27,231 bases of DNA from DASUMF01 sp040510575. GTDB lineage: Bacteria; Actinomycetota; Acidimicrobiia; IMCC26256; DASPTH01. The stretch covers positions 1 to 27,231 of the forward strand of contig JBEVIU010000115.1 of NCBI GenBank assembly GCA_040510575.1, written 5' to 3'. Positions 13,796-20,952 of this stretch are shown here, piece after piece (the first letter of the stretch is position 1; every line of letters begins with the position of its first letter). The notes below the pieces were generated by a model. It saw only the letters and a list, made by a program, of their open reading frames with translations. It did no database searches and was not told the origin of the DNA. Position numbers and translations under genes: made by a program.

Positions 13796-15742
13796 GTGAG
13801 CAAGCTGCGCCGCAGTGTTGTCGTCGCCGCCGTCGTGGTGGCGCTGGTCGCCTTCTTTGCTTTCCGCGCGCTCAGCGGCGGCTCCGACGCGCAGCAGCTG
13901 ACGCTCGACCAGTACACGACGAAGCTCGATGACGGCACGGTCGCCACCGCGACGATCCACGACCAGGATCACACCGTCACGGGCAAGCTGCAGAACGGCA
14001 CCGAGTACACCGTCGACTTCCCGGATCGGTACACGGCCCAGCTCACGACGGCGATCGTCGACGGCGGCGTGAAGGAGGTCGACACCGACCATCAGGACAC
14101 GAGCCCGTGGGTGAACCTGTTGCTGAGCCTGCTGCCGTTCGTGCTCCTCGCGTTCGTGCTCATGTGGGTGCTCGGGCAGGCGCAGGGCGGCGGTCGGGGT
14201 GTGATGAGCTTCGGCAAGTCGAAGGCGAAGCTCGTCAGCAAGGATCAGCCCAAGGTCACGTTCGCCGACGTGGCGGGCCTCGATGAGGCGGTCGAGGAGC
14301 TCGAGGAGATCAAGGAGTTCCTCGAGTCGCCGGCGAAGTTCCAGGAGATGGGCGCGAAGATCCCGAAGGGCGTGCTGCTCTTCGGGCCGCCGGGCACCGG
14401 CAAGACGCTGCTCGCGAAGGCGGTCGCGGGTGAAGCGGGCGTCCCCTTCTTCTCGATCAGCGGTTCCGACTTCGTCGAGATGTTCGTGGGCGTGGGGGCT
14501 TCGCGTGTGCGCGACCTCTTCGAGCAGGCGAAGGCGGCTGCGCCGGCGATCGTGTTCGTGGACGAGATCGACGCGGTGGGCCGCCATCGTGGCGCCGGCG
14601 TCGGCGGCGGGCACGACGAACGGGAGCAGACCCTCAACCAGCTCCTCGTGGAGATGGACGGCTTCGACCAGAAGCAGGGGGTGATCCTCCTCGCGTCGAC
14701 GAACCGGCCCGACATCCTCGATCCCGCGCTGCTCCGGCCGGGGCGATTCGATCGCCAGATCGTGGTCGACCGGCCTGACCTCGAAGGCCGCAAGGCGGTG
14801 CTCGCGGTGCATGCGCGCGGCAAGCCGCTCGCGCCCGGCGTCGACCTCGACGTGATCGCGCGCCGCACGCCCGGCTTCACCGGCGCCGATCTCGCGAACC
14901 TGATGAACGAAGCCGCGCTGCTGGCGGCCCGCCACGACCTCCAGCTCATCGGTCTCCCACAGCTCGAGGAGGCCATCGACCGCGTGATGGCCGGCCCCGA
15001 GCGCCGGAGCCGTCTGATCTCCGAGCGCGAGAAGCGCGTCATCGCGTACCACGAGGGCGGGCACGCGCTCGTTGCCCACGCCCTGCCGAACACCGATCCG
15101 GTGCACAAGATCTCGATCATCCCGCGGGGTCGTGCGCTGGGCTACACGCTCACCCTCCCCACCGAGGACAAGTTCCTGGTCACCCGCAGCGAGCTCGTCG
15201 ACGAGCTGGCGATGCTGCTGGGGGGTCGTACGGCGGAAGAGCTGATCTTCGCCGACCCGACCACGGGGGCGCAGAACGACATCGACCGCGCCACCACGAT
15301 CGCGCGGCAGATGGTCACCGAGTTCGGGATGAGCGACGCGCTCGGCCCGATGCGCTTCGGCCACCCGCAAGGTGAGGTGTTCCTCGGGCGCGACATGACG
15401 TCCACGCCCGACTACTCCGACGAGGTCGCGGCGAGCATCGACGTCGAGGTGCGTGCGTTGATCGACGGGGCCCACGCCGCCGCGCTCGACGTGCTCACCG
15501 ACAACCGTGCGCTGCTCGACCGCCTCGCCGACGAGCTCATCGAGCACGAGACACTCGAGGCGACGCGTGTGCAGGAGCTGTTCCGCGACGTCAGGACGTT
15601 CTCCGACGGCGCGCGATCGGGAGCGATGCGCTCGTCGCGTGGCCCGGATCACGCGCCAGTGCCGGGTCGTTCGGGCGCCGCGGCGGCGCGTCCGCCGGAC
15701 CAGCCGCATCGGGCCGGCCAGCATCGGGGAGGACCCGCGTGA
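13796..15742 (+). CDS. ftsH: ATP-dependent zinc metalloprotease FtsH
   Basis: A 648-residue membrane AAA+ protease that degrades damaged or regulated membrane and cytosolic proteins. Two membrane helices are seen (about 5-24 and 106-126) with a small extracytoplasmic domain between them. The AAA domain has Walker A G197-PPGTGKT, Walker B VFVDEID (253-259), the pore motif in SDFVEMFVGVG, and the SRH region RPGRFDRQI. The peptidase domain has H419-E420-G-G-H423. The end (after about residue 605) is Arg/Ser/Pro/Ala-rich and disordered. GTG 13796 has CGGAG upstream. Its TGA overlaps the folE GTG by three bases (GTGA). Confidence 0.97.
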   Translation: MSKLRRSVVVAAVVVALVAFFAFRALSGGSDAQQLTLDQYTTKLDDGTVATATIHDQDHTVTGKLQNGTEYTVDFPDRYTAQLTTAIVDGGVKEVDTDHQDTSPWVNLLLSLLPFVLLAFVLMWVLGQAQGGGRGVMSFGKSKAKLVSKDQPKVTFADVAGLDEAVEELEEIKEFLESPAKFQEMGAKIPKGVLLFGPPGTGKTLLAKAVAGEAGVPFFSISGSDFVEMFVGVGASRVRDLFEQAKAAAPAIVFVDEIDAVGRHRGAGVGGGHDEREQTLNQLLVEMDGFDQKQGVILLASTNRPDILDPALLRPGRFDRQIVVDRPDLEGRKAVLAVHARGKPLAPGVDLDVIARRTPGFTGADLANLMNEAALLAARHDLQLIGLPQLEEAIDRVMAGPERRSRLISEREKRVIAYHEGGHALVAHALPNTDPVHKISIIPRGRALGYTLTLPTEDKFLVTRSELVDELAMLLGGRTAEELIFADPTTGAQNDIDRATTIARQMVTEFGMSDALGPMRFGHPQGEVFLGRDMTSTPDYSDEVAASIDVEVRALIDGAHAAALDVLTDNRALLDRLADELIEHETLEATRVQELFRDVRTFSDGARSGAMRSSRGPDHAPVPGRSGAAAARPPDQPHRAGQHRGGPA

Positions 15743-16359
15743 GCGACGACGACCAGAGTGTGACCGACGCCGAGCGTGAGGTGGCGAAGAAGCGCATCGA
15801 AGCTGCGGTGCGCGAGATCCTCGACGCCATCGGTGAGGATCCCGAGCGCGACGGGCTCCTCCGTACGCCGCGTCGCATCGCCGACATGTATGTCGACGAG
15901 ATCTTCACCGGCCTGCACGACGACCCACCGCGACACCTCGCCGTCACGTTCGAAGCTGACCACGACGAGATGGTGCTCGTGCGCGACATCGCGGTGCAGA
16001 GCATGTGTGAGCACCACCTCGTGCCGTTCGCCGGGCGCGCGCACGTCGCTTACATCCCGGGCGACGACGGCCGCATCGCAGGGCTGTCGAAGATCGCCCG
16101 CCTCGTCGACGGCTTCGCGGCGCGTCCACAGGTGCAGGAGCGGCTCACCACGCAGATCGCCGACGCGCTCGTCGAAGCGCTCCAGCCCACCGGGGTGCTC
16201 GTGATGATCGAGGCGGAGCACTTCTGCATGTCGATGCGGGGGGTCAAGAAGCCGGGCGCGCTCACCGTCACGTCGGCGGTCCGGGGCCTCTTCAAGACCA
16301 GCGCCGCCACCCGGGCCGAGGCCATGAGCCTCATCACCCACCCCGGCAACCGGCTCTGA
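15739..16359 (+). CDS. folE: GTP cyclohydrolase I
   Basis: A 206-residue enzyme that makes 7,8-dihydroneopterin triphosphate from GTP, the first step of folate synthesis. Zinc ligands C90 and H93 lie in SMCEHHLVPF and the third ligand C163 lies in AEHFCMSMRG. GDDGRIAGLSKIARLVDGFA, RLTTQIADAL and the TSAVRGLF ending are typical. The first residues are acidic and variable. GTG 15739 overlaps the ftsH stop in a GTGA, so translation is probably coupled. An 85-base gap follows before folP, the longest in the folate-NAD block. Confidence 0.97.
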   Translation: MSDDDQSVTDAEREVAKKRIEAAVREILDAIGEDPERDGLLRTPRRIADMYVDEIFTGLHDDPPRHLAVTFEADHDEMVLVRDIAVQSMCEHHLVPFAGRAHVAYIPGDDGRIAGLSKIARLVDGFAARPQVQERLTTQIADALVEALQPTGVLVMIEAEHFCMSMRGVKKPGALTVTSAVRGLFKTSAATRAEAMSLITHPGNRL

Positions 16360-16444
16360 TGGCGTTCTGACGCACGAAACCGCGCGACGTTCGAGAAAAT
16401 TGACCCCGAAACGACGGGCGGGCCACTCCGGTACGCTGCGCCGC

Positions 16445-17305
16445 ATGTTCGTGTGGTCGTCGGTGTGCGGGGTCCGTCCCGCGGTGATGGGCGTCGTGAA
16501 CGTCACCCCGGATTCGTTCTCCGACGGAGGTCGTTTCGCCACCACCGACGCCGCGGTCGCCCACGGGCTCACGCTCGTGGCCGACGGTGCCGACCTCCTC
16601 GACATCGGGGGAGAGTCGAGCCGACCCGGTGCCGCACCGGTCGACGCCGGCGAGGAAGCGGCGCGGATCCTGCCCGTGATCGAGGCCCTTGCAGCCGACT
16701 CCGGCGTGCCGATCAGTGTCGACACCACGAAGTCGGCGGTCGCGGCCGCAGCACTGGCCGCCGGCGCCACGATCGTGAACGACATCTCCGCAGGCCTCGC
16801 CGACCGCGCCATGCTCGGCGTCGTCGCCGACGCAGGTGTGGGCTACGTGGCGATGCACATGCGCGGTGCCCCGCGCACCATGCAGGAGCACGCGCACTAC
16901 GACGACGTCGTCACCGAGGTGGGCGACCACCTGATCGCGCGCCGCGACGCCGCGCTGGCCGCCGGCGTTGCCGCCGACGCGTTGTGCGTCGATCCCGGCA
17001 TCGGCTTCGCCAAGTTGGCGCCGCACAACCTCGAACTGCTCGCGCGCCTCGACGAGCTCACCGCCCGTGTCGGCGTTCCGGTGCTCGTCGGCGCTTCGCG
17101 CAAGGCGTTTCTCGGCGCGGTGATCGAACACGCGACCGGTCGCCGGGTCGAGCCCGCCGAGCGCGACGACGCCACGCTCGCCACGGTCATGTGGTCGATC
17201 GACCACGGTGCCTCGGTGGTGCGGGTGCACGACGTGCAACCGGCCGCGCAGTGTGTGCGGCTCTGGCGCACGGTGCGCGACCTCGACGCCGAGGCCGTGG
17301 CGTGA
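16445..17305 (+). CDS. folP: dihydropteroate synthase
   Basis: A 286-residue TIM-barrel enzyme that condenses the pterin pyrophosphate with p-aminobenzoate; it is the sulfonamide target. Motifs in order are VMGVVNVTPDSFSDGG, LLDIGGESSRPG, PISVDTTKSAVA, IVNDISAG, DPGIGFAK (pterin loop, usually GFGK) and VGASRKAFLG; the end carries VRVHDV. ATG 16445 gives a normal N-terminus; the frame is open to a TTG at 16400. The 85-base gap before it contains an AT-richer patch with TTGACC at 16400-16405, but no -10 at good spacing, so a separate promoter is only possible. Its stop overlaps the next gene's GTG in a GTGA. Confidence 0.96.
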   Translation: MFVWSSVCGVRPAVMGVVNVTPDSFSDGGRFATTDAAVAHGLTLVADGADLLDIGGESSRPGAAPVDAGEEAARILPVIEALAADSGVPISVDTTKSAVAAAALAAGATIVNDISAGLADRAMLGVVADAGVGYVAMHMRGAPRTMQEHAHYDDVVTEVGDHLIARRDAALAAGVAADALCVDPGIGFAKLAPHNLELLARLDELTARVGVPVLVGASRKAFLGAVIEHATGRRVEPAERDDATLATVMWSIDHGASVVRVHDVQPAAQCVRLWRTVRDLDAEAVA

Positions 17306-17841
17306 AGGGTCGGTGGGCACAGGGCCTCGAGCCACGCGCGTTCTGCTGGGTGATCCGCGATCGGCTCGCCGCGTCGGAGCGCCCGGGCGGGTTCGCACGC
17401 AACCACCGCAAGGTGCGACGCCAGGAGGAGCTGATCTGGCTCATCGGGCACGGGTTCACCCACCTGCTCTCGGTGCTCGACTCACCCCACAACCTCCACG
17501 CCTACGACGAAGCGGGGATCCCGCACGCCCACGTTCCGATCGGCCGGCGCGACGAGTGGCCCGACCGGCTGCCCGAGCTCTACGCGACGCTCGCGTCGTG
17601 GTTGGCCGATCCGAACGAGCGGGTCCTCATCCACCACGAGGAGTTCGGCGACCGCCTGCTCGGTGTGCTCGCGGGATACCTCCTCTACTCGGAGCTCGTC
17701 GCCGAAGGCCCGCACGCCGTCGTCGTCATCGAGAAGATCACCGGCCGCCAGCTCGGTGCCATGGCGCGCGAGATCGTCTCGGTCACCGTGGCCGAGCAGA
17801 TGGTGCAGCCGTCGTCGTCCGACCGCGGCTCCCGGGGCTGA
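17302..17841 (+). CDS. dual-specificity/tyrosine phosphatase-fold protein with Cys-to-His active site (putative pseudophosphatase)
   Basis: A 179-residue protein encoded between folP and folB. It is not a folate enzyme that I recognise. Its layout follows the dual-specificity phosphatase fold. The opening 'PRAFCWVIRDRLAASERPGG' resembles the family's 'W-I-x-x-LA-S-x-PG' start. It is followed by LIWLIGHGFTHLLSVLD (residues 45-60), AGIPHAHVPIGRRDEWPDRL with Asp residues where the general-acid loop falls, and finally VLIHHEEFGDRLLGVLAGYL. That last segment aligns with VLVHCxxGxxRSxxVVxAYL: H111, then His112 in place of the catalytic Cys, five residues, and R118. Cysteine-based catalysis is therefore impossible. 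GTG 17302 overlaps the folP TGA, and the gene ends 7 bases before folB, so it is embedded in the operon. The function is unknown; binding of a phosphorylated ligand is an inference. Confidence 0.7.
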   Translation: MKGRWAQGLEPRAFCWVIRDRLAASERPGGFARNHRKVRRQEELIWLIGHGFTHLLSVLDSPHNLHAYDEAGIPHAHVPIGRRDEWPDRLPELYATLASWLADPNERVLIHHEEFGDRLLGVLAGYLLYSELVAEGPHAVVVIEKITGRQLGAMAREIVSVTVAEQMVQPSSSDRGSRG

Positions 17842-17848
17842 TCACCTG

Positions 17849-18199
17849 ATGGGCAAGATCGTGATCGCGGGCCTGCGCGAGCTCGGCGTGCACGGTGTGC
17901 TCCCCGAAGAGCAGACGCGCCCCCAACCCTTCGAGGTCGACGTCGAGCTCGTGGTCGATCTCGGGCCGGCCGGTGAGTCCGACGCGCTCGACGACACCGT
18001 CGACTACTCCGCAGTGGCGGAGGCCATCAGCCGCGTGGTGCGCACGGAGCGGTACCAGTTGCTCGAGCGCCTGGCCACACGGATCGCCGAGGTGTGCCGG
18101 GTCGACGAGCGCGTCACGTCGGTGGCCGTGACGGTGCGCAAGCTCCACCCGCCGGTGCGGGCCATGGTCGACCACGTCGCGGTCCGCATCGAGCAGTGA
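17849..18199 (+). CDS. folB: dihydroneopterin aldolase
   Basis: A 116-residue enzyme converting 7,8-dihydroneopterin to 6-hydroxymethyl-dihydropterin plus glycolaldehyde. Family features are IVIAGLRELGVHGVLPEEQ at the start (with the G-x-HGVLPEE pattern), QPFEVDVELVVDL, the DTVDYSAVAEAISRVV segment, YQLLERLATRIAE with the pterin-anchoring Glu, and a final VTVRKLHPPV, where the Lys is catalytic in other FolBs. The length is normal. ATG 17849 follows the phosphatase-like gene by 7 bases. Its TGA overlaps the folK GTG (GTGA). Confidence 0.95.
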   Translation: MGKIVIAGLRELGVHGVLPEEQTRPQPFEVDVELVVDLGPAGESDALDDTVDYSAVAEAISRVVRTERYQLLERLATRIAEVCRVDERVTSVAVTVRKLHPPVRAMVDHVAVRIEQ

Positions 18200-18693
18200 G
18201 CCCCGCGACCCGACGGGCGTACCTCGGGATCGGCTCCAACCTGGGGGACCGCGCCGCGCATCTCCAGGCCGCGGTCGACGGGCTGGCGGCGACGCCGGGG
18301 ATCAGCGTGGTTGCGGTGTCACCGGTCTACGAGACCGCGCCGGTCGGTGGACCGCGCCAGGACGACTACCTCAACGCGGTGGTGGCCGTCGACACCGCGC
18401 TCGCCGCCCGTGCCCTCCTGGAGGCCGGTCAGCGCCTCGAGGCCGCAGCGCACCGGGTGCGTCGGGAGCGGTGGGGGCCGCGGACCCTCGATGTCGACGT
18501 CCTGCTGGTGGGCGACGACGAGGTCCGCGAGCCCGACCTCGAGGTGCCGCACCCCCGGATGGCGGACCGGGACTTCGTGCTCGTTCCGCTCGCCGACCTC
18601 GATCCCCGATGGGCCGACGCCCGACGCGTCGACGGGGCGGCCGACCAGGCAGCGGTCAGGCGTGTGGAGATAGAGTTACGGGTACCCGAGTAG
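18196..18693 (+). CDS. folK: 6-hydroxymethyl-7,8-dihydropterin pyrophosphokinase
   Basis: A 165-residue enzyme that transfers pyrophosphate from ATP to 6-hydroxymethyl-dihydropterin, giving the substrate for FolP. HPPK landmarks are LGIGSNLGDR, SPVYETAPVGGPRQDDYLNA, RERWGPRTLDVDVLLVG with the two Mg-binding Asps, and VPHPRMADRDFVLVPLADLD. GTG 18196 overlaps the folB stop and matches the short family N-terminus. It ends 41 bases before the DUF2520 gene, which is still on the same strand. Confidence 0.96.
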   Translation: MSPATRRAYLGIGSNLGDRAAHLQAAVDGLAATPGISVVAVSPVYETAPVGGPRQDDYLNAVVAVDTALAARALLEAGQRLEAAAHRVRRERWGPRTLDVDVLLVGDDEVREPDLEVPHPRMADRDFVLVPLADLDPRWADARRVDGAADQAAVRRVEIELRVPE

Positions 18694-18734
18694 TCCGGCA
18701 CCCCACCCAGGGGCTGGAACGAAGAGGTCCGGAA

Positions 18735-19580
18735 TTGCACGCACACGCGCAGCGGGCGCTCGCCCTGGTGGGTCCTGGACGCGCCGGCACCACGATGGCC
18801 ACTGCTCTGCTCGCGCGCGAGTGGACGGCGGTCTCCGTGGCCGGACGCGCCCCTGATTCGCCTGGTGTGCTCGCGGCCGCGACCCGGTTCGAGGCTGCCC
18901 CCCGATCCCTCGCCGACGCCGGGCGAGGTGCGGCGCTCGTCCTGGTCGCAACTCCCGACGCGGCGATCGCGGAGGTGGCGCACGCGCTCGCGCCGGGTCT
19001 CGAACCGGGCGCGCTGGTGCTGCACCTGTCGGGGGCGTGCACCCTCCACGAGCTCGACAAGCTCGCGATCGCCCGTCCCGACGTGCGGCTCGGATCGTTG
19101 CACCCGCTCCAGTCGTTGCCCTCGGCCGAGCTCGGCGTCGCCCGCCTGCCCGGCTCGTGGTGCGCGGTCGACGGGCCCGACGACGTCGAACGACTTGCGG
19201 TGTCGCTCGGGATGCGTCCGTTCCGAGTCGACGCCGCCCGACGTGCGACGTATCACGCCGCCGCGACGGTGGCGAGCAACCACCTGGTCGCGTTGCTGGG
19301 CCAGGCCGCCCGTCTCGCCGCCGACGCCGGTATCCCGCCCGAGGCGCTGTTGCCCCTCGTGCGCGCCACGGTCGACAACGTCGACGCGCTCGGTCCGGTC
19401 GACGCGCTCACCGGTCCGGTGGCGCGTGGCGATGTCGACACCGTTCTCCGTCACCTCGACGCGGTGGCGCCGTCGGAGCGTGCTGCCTACCGTGCGCTGG
19501 CGTCCGAGGCGCTGAAGCTCACGGCCAGGCGCGACACCGAGCTCGAGCAGATCCTGGACGACCCCGAGGGGCGCCGGTGA
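18735..19580 (+). CDS. Rossmann-fold and DUF2520 domain protein
   Basis: A 281-residue protein with an N-terminal NAD(P)-binding Rossmann domain (ALVGPGRAGTTMATAL, then LVLVATPDAAIAEVA) and a C-terminal helical DUF2520 domain (about residues 140-275). The domain boundary shows GSLHPLQSLPS, and the second domain shows ARRATYHAAATVASNHLVAL. Architecturally it resembles 6-phosphogluconate/ketopantoate-reductase-like dehydrogenases, and it is regularly encoded before panC. A redox role in pantothenate synthesis, for example ketopantoate reduction, is plausible but unproven. No in-frame ATG or GTG suits the N-terminus; TTG 18735 has AGAGG 7 bases upstream. Its stop overlaps the panC GTG (GTGA). 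Confidence 0.87.
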   Translation: MHAHAQRALALVGPGRAGTTMATALLAREWTAVSVAGRAPDSPGVLAAATRFEAAPRSLADAGRGAALVLVATPDAAIAEVAHALAPGLEPGALVLHLSGACTLHELDKLAIARPDVRLGSLHPLQSLPSAELGVARLPGSWCAVDGPDDVERLAVSLGMRPFRVDAARRATYHAAATVASNHLVALLGQAARLAADAGIPPEALLPLVRATVDNVDALGPVDALTGPVARGDVDTVLRHLDAVAPSERAAYRALASEALKLTARRDTELEQILDDPEGRR

Positions 19581-20545
19581 TCACCGTCGAGCGCGTCGCC
19601 GAGCTCCGCACGATCTGCGACACGGCGCGACGCGACGGTGCGCGGGTGGGGTTCGTGCCGACCATGGGGTACTTCCACGAAGGGCACCGCTCGCTCATGC
19701 GCGCGGCCCGAGCCGCCAACGACCTGGTCGTCGTGAGCCTGTTCGTGAACCCGACCCAGTTCGGTCCCAACGAGGACCTCGGCCGCTATCCGCGCGACCC
19801 CGAGGGGGACGCGACGGCCGCTGAGCGCGAAGGTGTCGACGTGCTGTTCGTGCCGTCCGTCGCCGAGATGTACCCCGAGGGCTCGTGCACCACGGTGCAC
19901 GTCGAGGGCCTCACCGCGGGGCTGTGCGGTGCGAGCCGGCCGGACCACTTCGACGGGGTCACCACGGTGGTCGCCAAGCTGTTCGCGATGGTCGGCCCGT
20001 GTCGGGCCTACTTCGGCCGCAAGGATGCGCAACAGCTGGCCGTGATCCGCCGCATGACCACCGACCTCGCGCTGCCGGTCGAGGTGGTCGGTTGCCCGCT
20101 CGTGCGGGAGCCCGACGGCCTCGCGATGTCGAGTCGCAACGCGTTCCTCGCCGGCGACGACCGCCAGTCCGCCACGGTGCTGGCCTGGGCGCTGCGCGCT
20201 GCGGGTGAGGCGGCGGTGGCGGGCGAACGCGACGCCGGCGTCCTCCGGCGCGTGGTCGTCGACATCCTCGCCGCGTCACCTGCGGTGCGGCTCGACTACG
20301 CCGAGGTGGTCGACGCGCACACGCTCGAGCCGAGCGCGACCATCGGCGCACACACGCTGGTCGCGGTGGCCGCCTTCGTCGGCTCGACTCGCCTCATCGA
20401 CAACATCGCGATCACCGTCACCCCGGACGCTCATGGCCGCGAGGTCGTCACCGTCGACACCGGAGTCATCACACCCGCGTTCACCGATCCCACGTTCGCC
20501 CATCCGCCACTGGCGGCCGCTGCCGCGGAGGTAGCCATCCCATGA
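19577..20545 (+). CDS. panC: pantothenate synthetase
   Basis: A 322-residue enzyme that joins pantoate and beta-alanine using ATP. The signature is FVPTMGYFHEGHRSLMR (usual PTMGALHxGH), followed by VSLFVNPTQFGPNEDLGRYP, DHFDGVTTVVAKLF, AYFGRKDAQQLAVIRRM and LAMSSRNAFL, which are all conserved. The usual end is TRLIDNI; here about 43 more residues follow (ITVTPDAHGREVV...), so it is longer than most homologues. The extra tail has no recognised motif. GTG 19577 overlaps the upstream stop, and the gene's own TGA overlaps the panD ATG (ATGA). Confidence 0.96.
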   Translation: MITVERVAELRTICDTARRDGARVGFVPTMGYFHEGHRSLMRAARAANDLVVVSLFVNPTQFGPNEDLGRYPRDPEGDATAAEREGVDVLFVPSVAEMYPEGSCTTVHVEGLTAGLCGASRPDHFDGVTTVVAKLFAMVGPCRAYFGRKDAQQLAVIRRMTTDLALPVEVVGCPLVREPDGLAMSSRNAFLAGDDRQSATVLAWALRAAGEAAVAGERDAGVLRRVVVDILAASPAVRLDYAEVVDAHTLEPSATIGAHTLVAVAAFVGSTRLIDNIAITVTPDAHGREVVTVDTGVITPAFTDPTFAHPPLAAAAAEVAIP

Positions 20546-20919
20546 ACCGCATCATGATGAAGTCGAAGATCCATCGCGCCACGGTCACCGGCGCGGACCT
20601 CAACTACATCGGTTCGATCACGATCGACGAGCGGCTCATGGAGCTCGCCGACCTCATGGAGCACGAGCAGGTCCATGTGGTGGACATCGACAACGGCGCC
20701 CGCTTCGAGACCTACGTGATCAAGGGCGGCCCGGGCGACATGATCCTCAACGGTGCTGCCGCGCGCCTGGTCCACCACGGCGACAAGATCATCGTGATCA
20801 GCTACGCGCACTACGACGCGGTCGAGCTGGAGCAGTACGCCCCGATCGTCGTCCACGTCGACGAGCACAACCGCCCGAGCGTGCACGCGGTGGCCCCCGT
20901 CGCTGACGCGGCCAAGTAA
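20542..20919 (+). CDS. panD: aspartate 1-decarboxylase (pyruvoyl enzyme)
   Basis: A 125-residue pro-enzyme that makes beta-alanine for PanC. The self-cleavage site G24-S25 is clear in YIGSITID; cleavage turns S25 into the pyruvoyl group. MMKSKIHRATVTGADLNY precedes it, with the Lys of KSKIHRA at the family position. GDMILNGAAARLVHHGDKII and ISYAHYD follow in the usual places. The last ~10 residues are extra and Ala-rich. The start overlaps the panC stop in ATGA, which keeps PanC and PanD production linked. Confidence 0.96.
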   Translation: MNRIMMKSKIHRATVTGADLNYIGSITIDERLMELADLMEHEQVHVVDIDNGARFETYVIKGGPGDMILNGAAARLVHHGDKIIVISYAHYDAVELEQYAPIVVHVDEHNRPSVHAVAPVADAAK

Positions 20920-20952
20920 CACCTCCTCGACCGAGAGAGCGTCGAAGCACAC

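Noticed and set aside
13760..15724. Long minus-strand open frame opposite ftsH
   Set aside because: The plus strand carries every FtsH motif; the antisense product is low-complexity Arg/Glu/His/Leu text.
16400..16436. Housekeeping promoter before folP (TTGACC plus TACGCT)
   Set aside because: The spacing between the two hexamers is about 26 bases, too long for a sigma-70-type promoter.
16453..17301. Upstream extension of the phosphatase-like gene across folP in another frame
   Set aside because: The extension is Arg-rich shadow sequence inside folP; the GTGA overlap at 17302 is the natural start.
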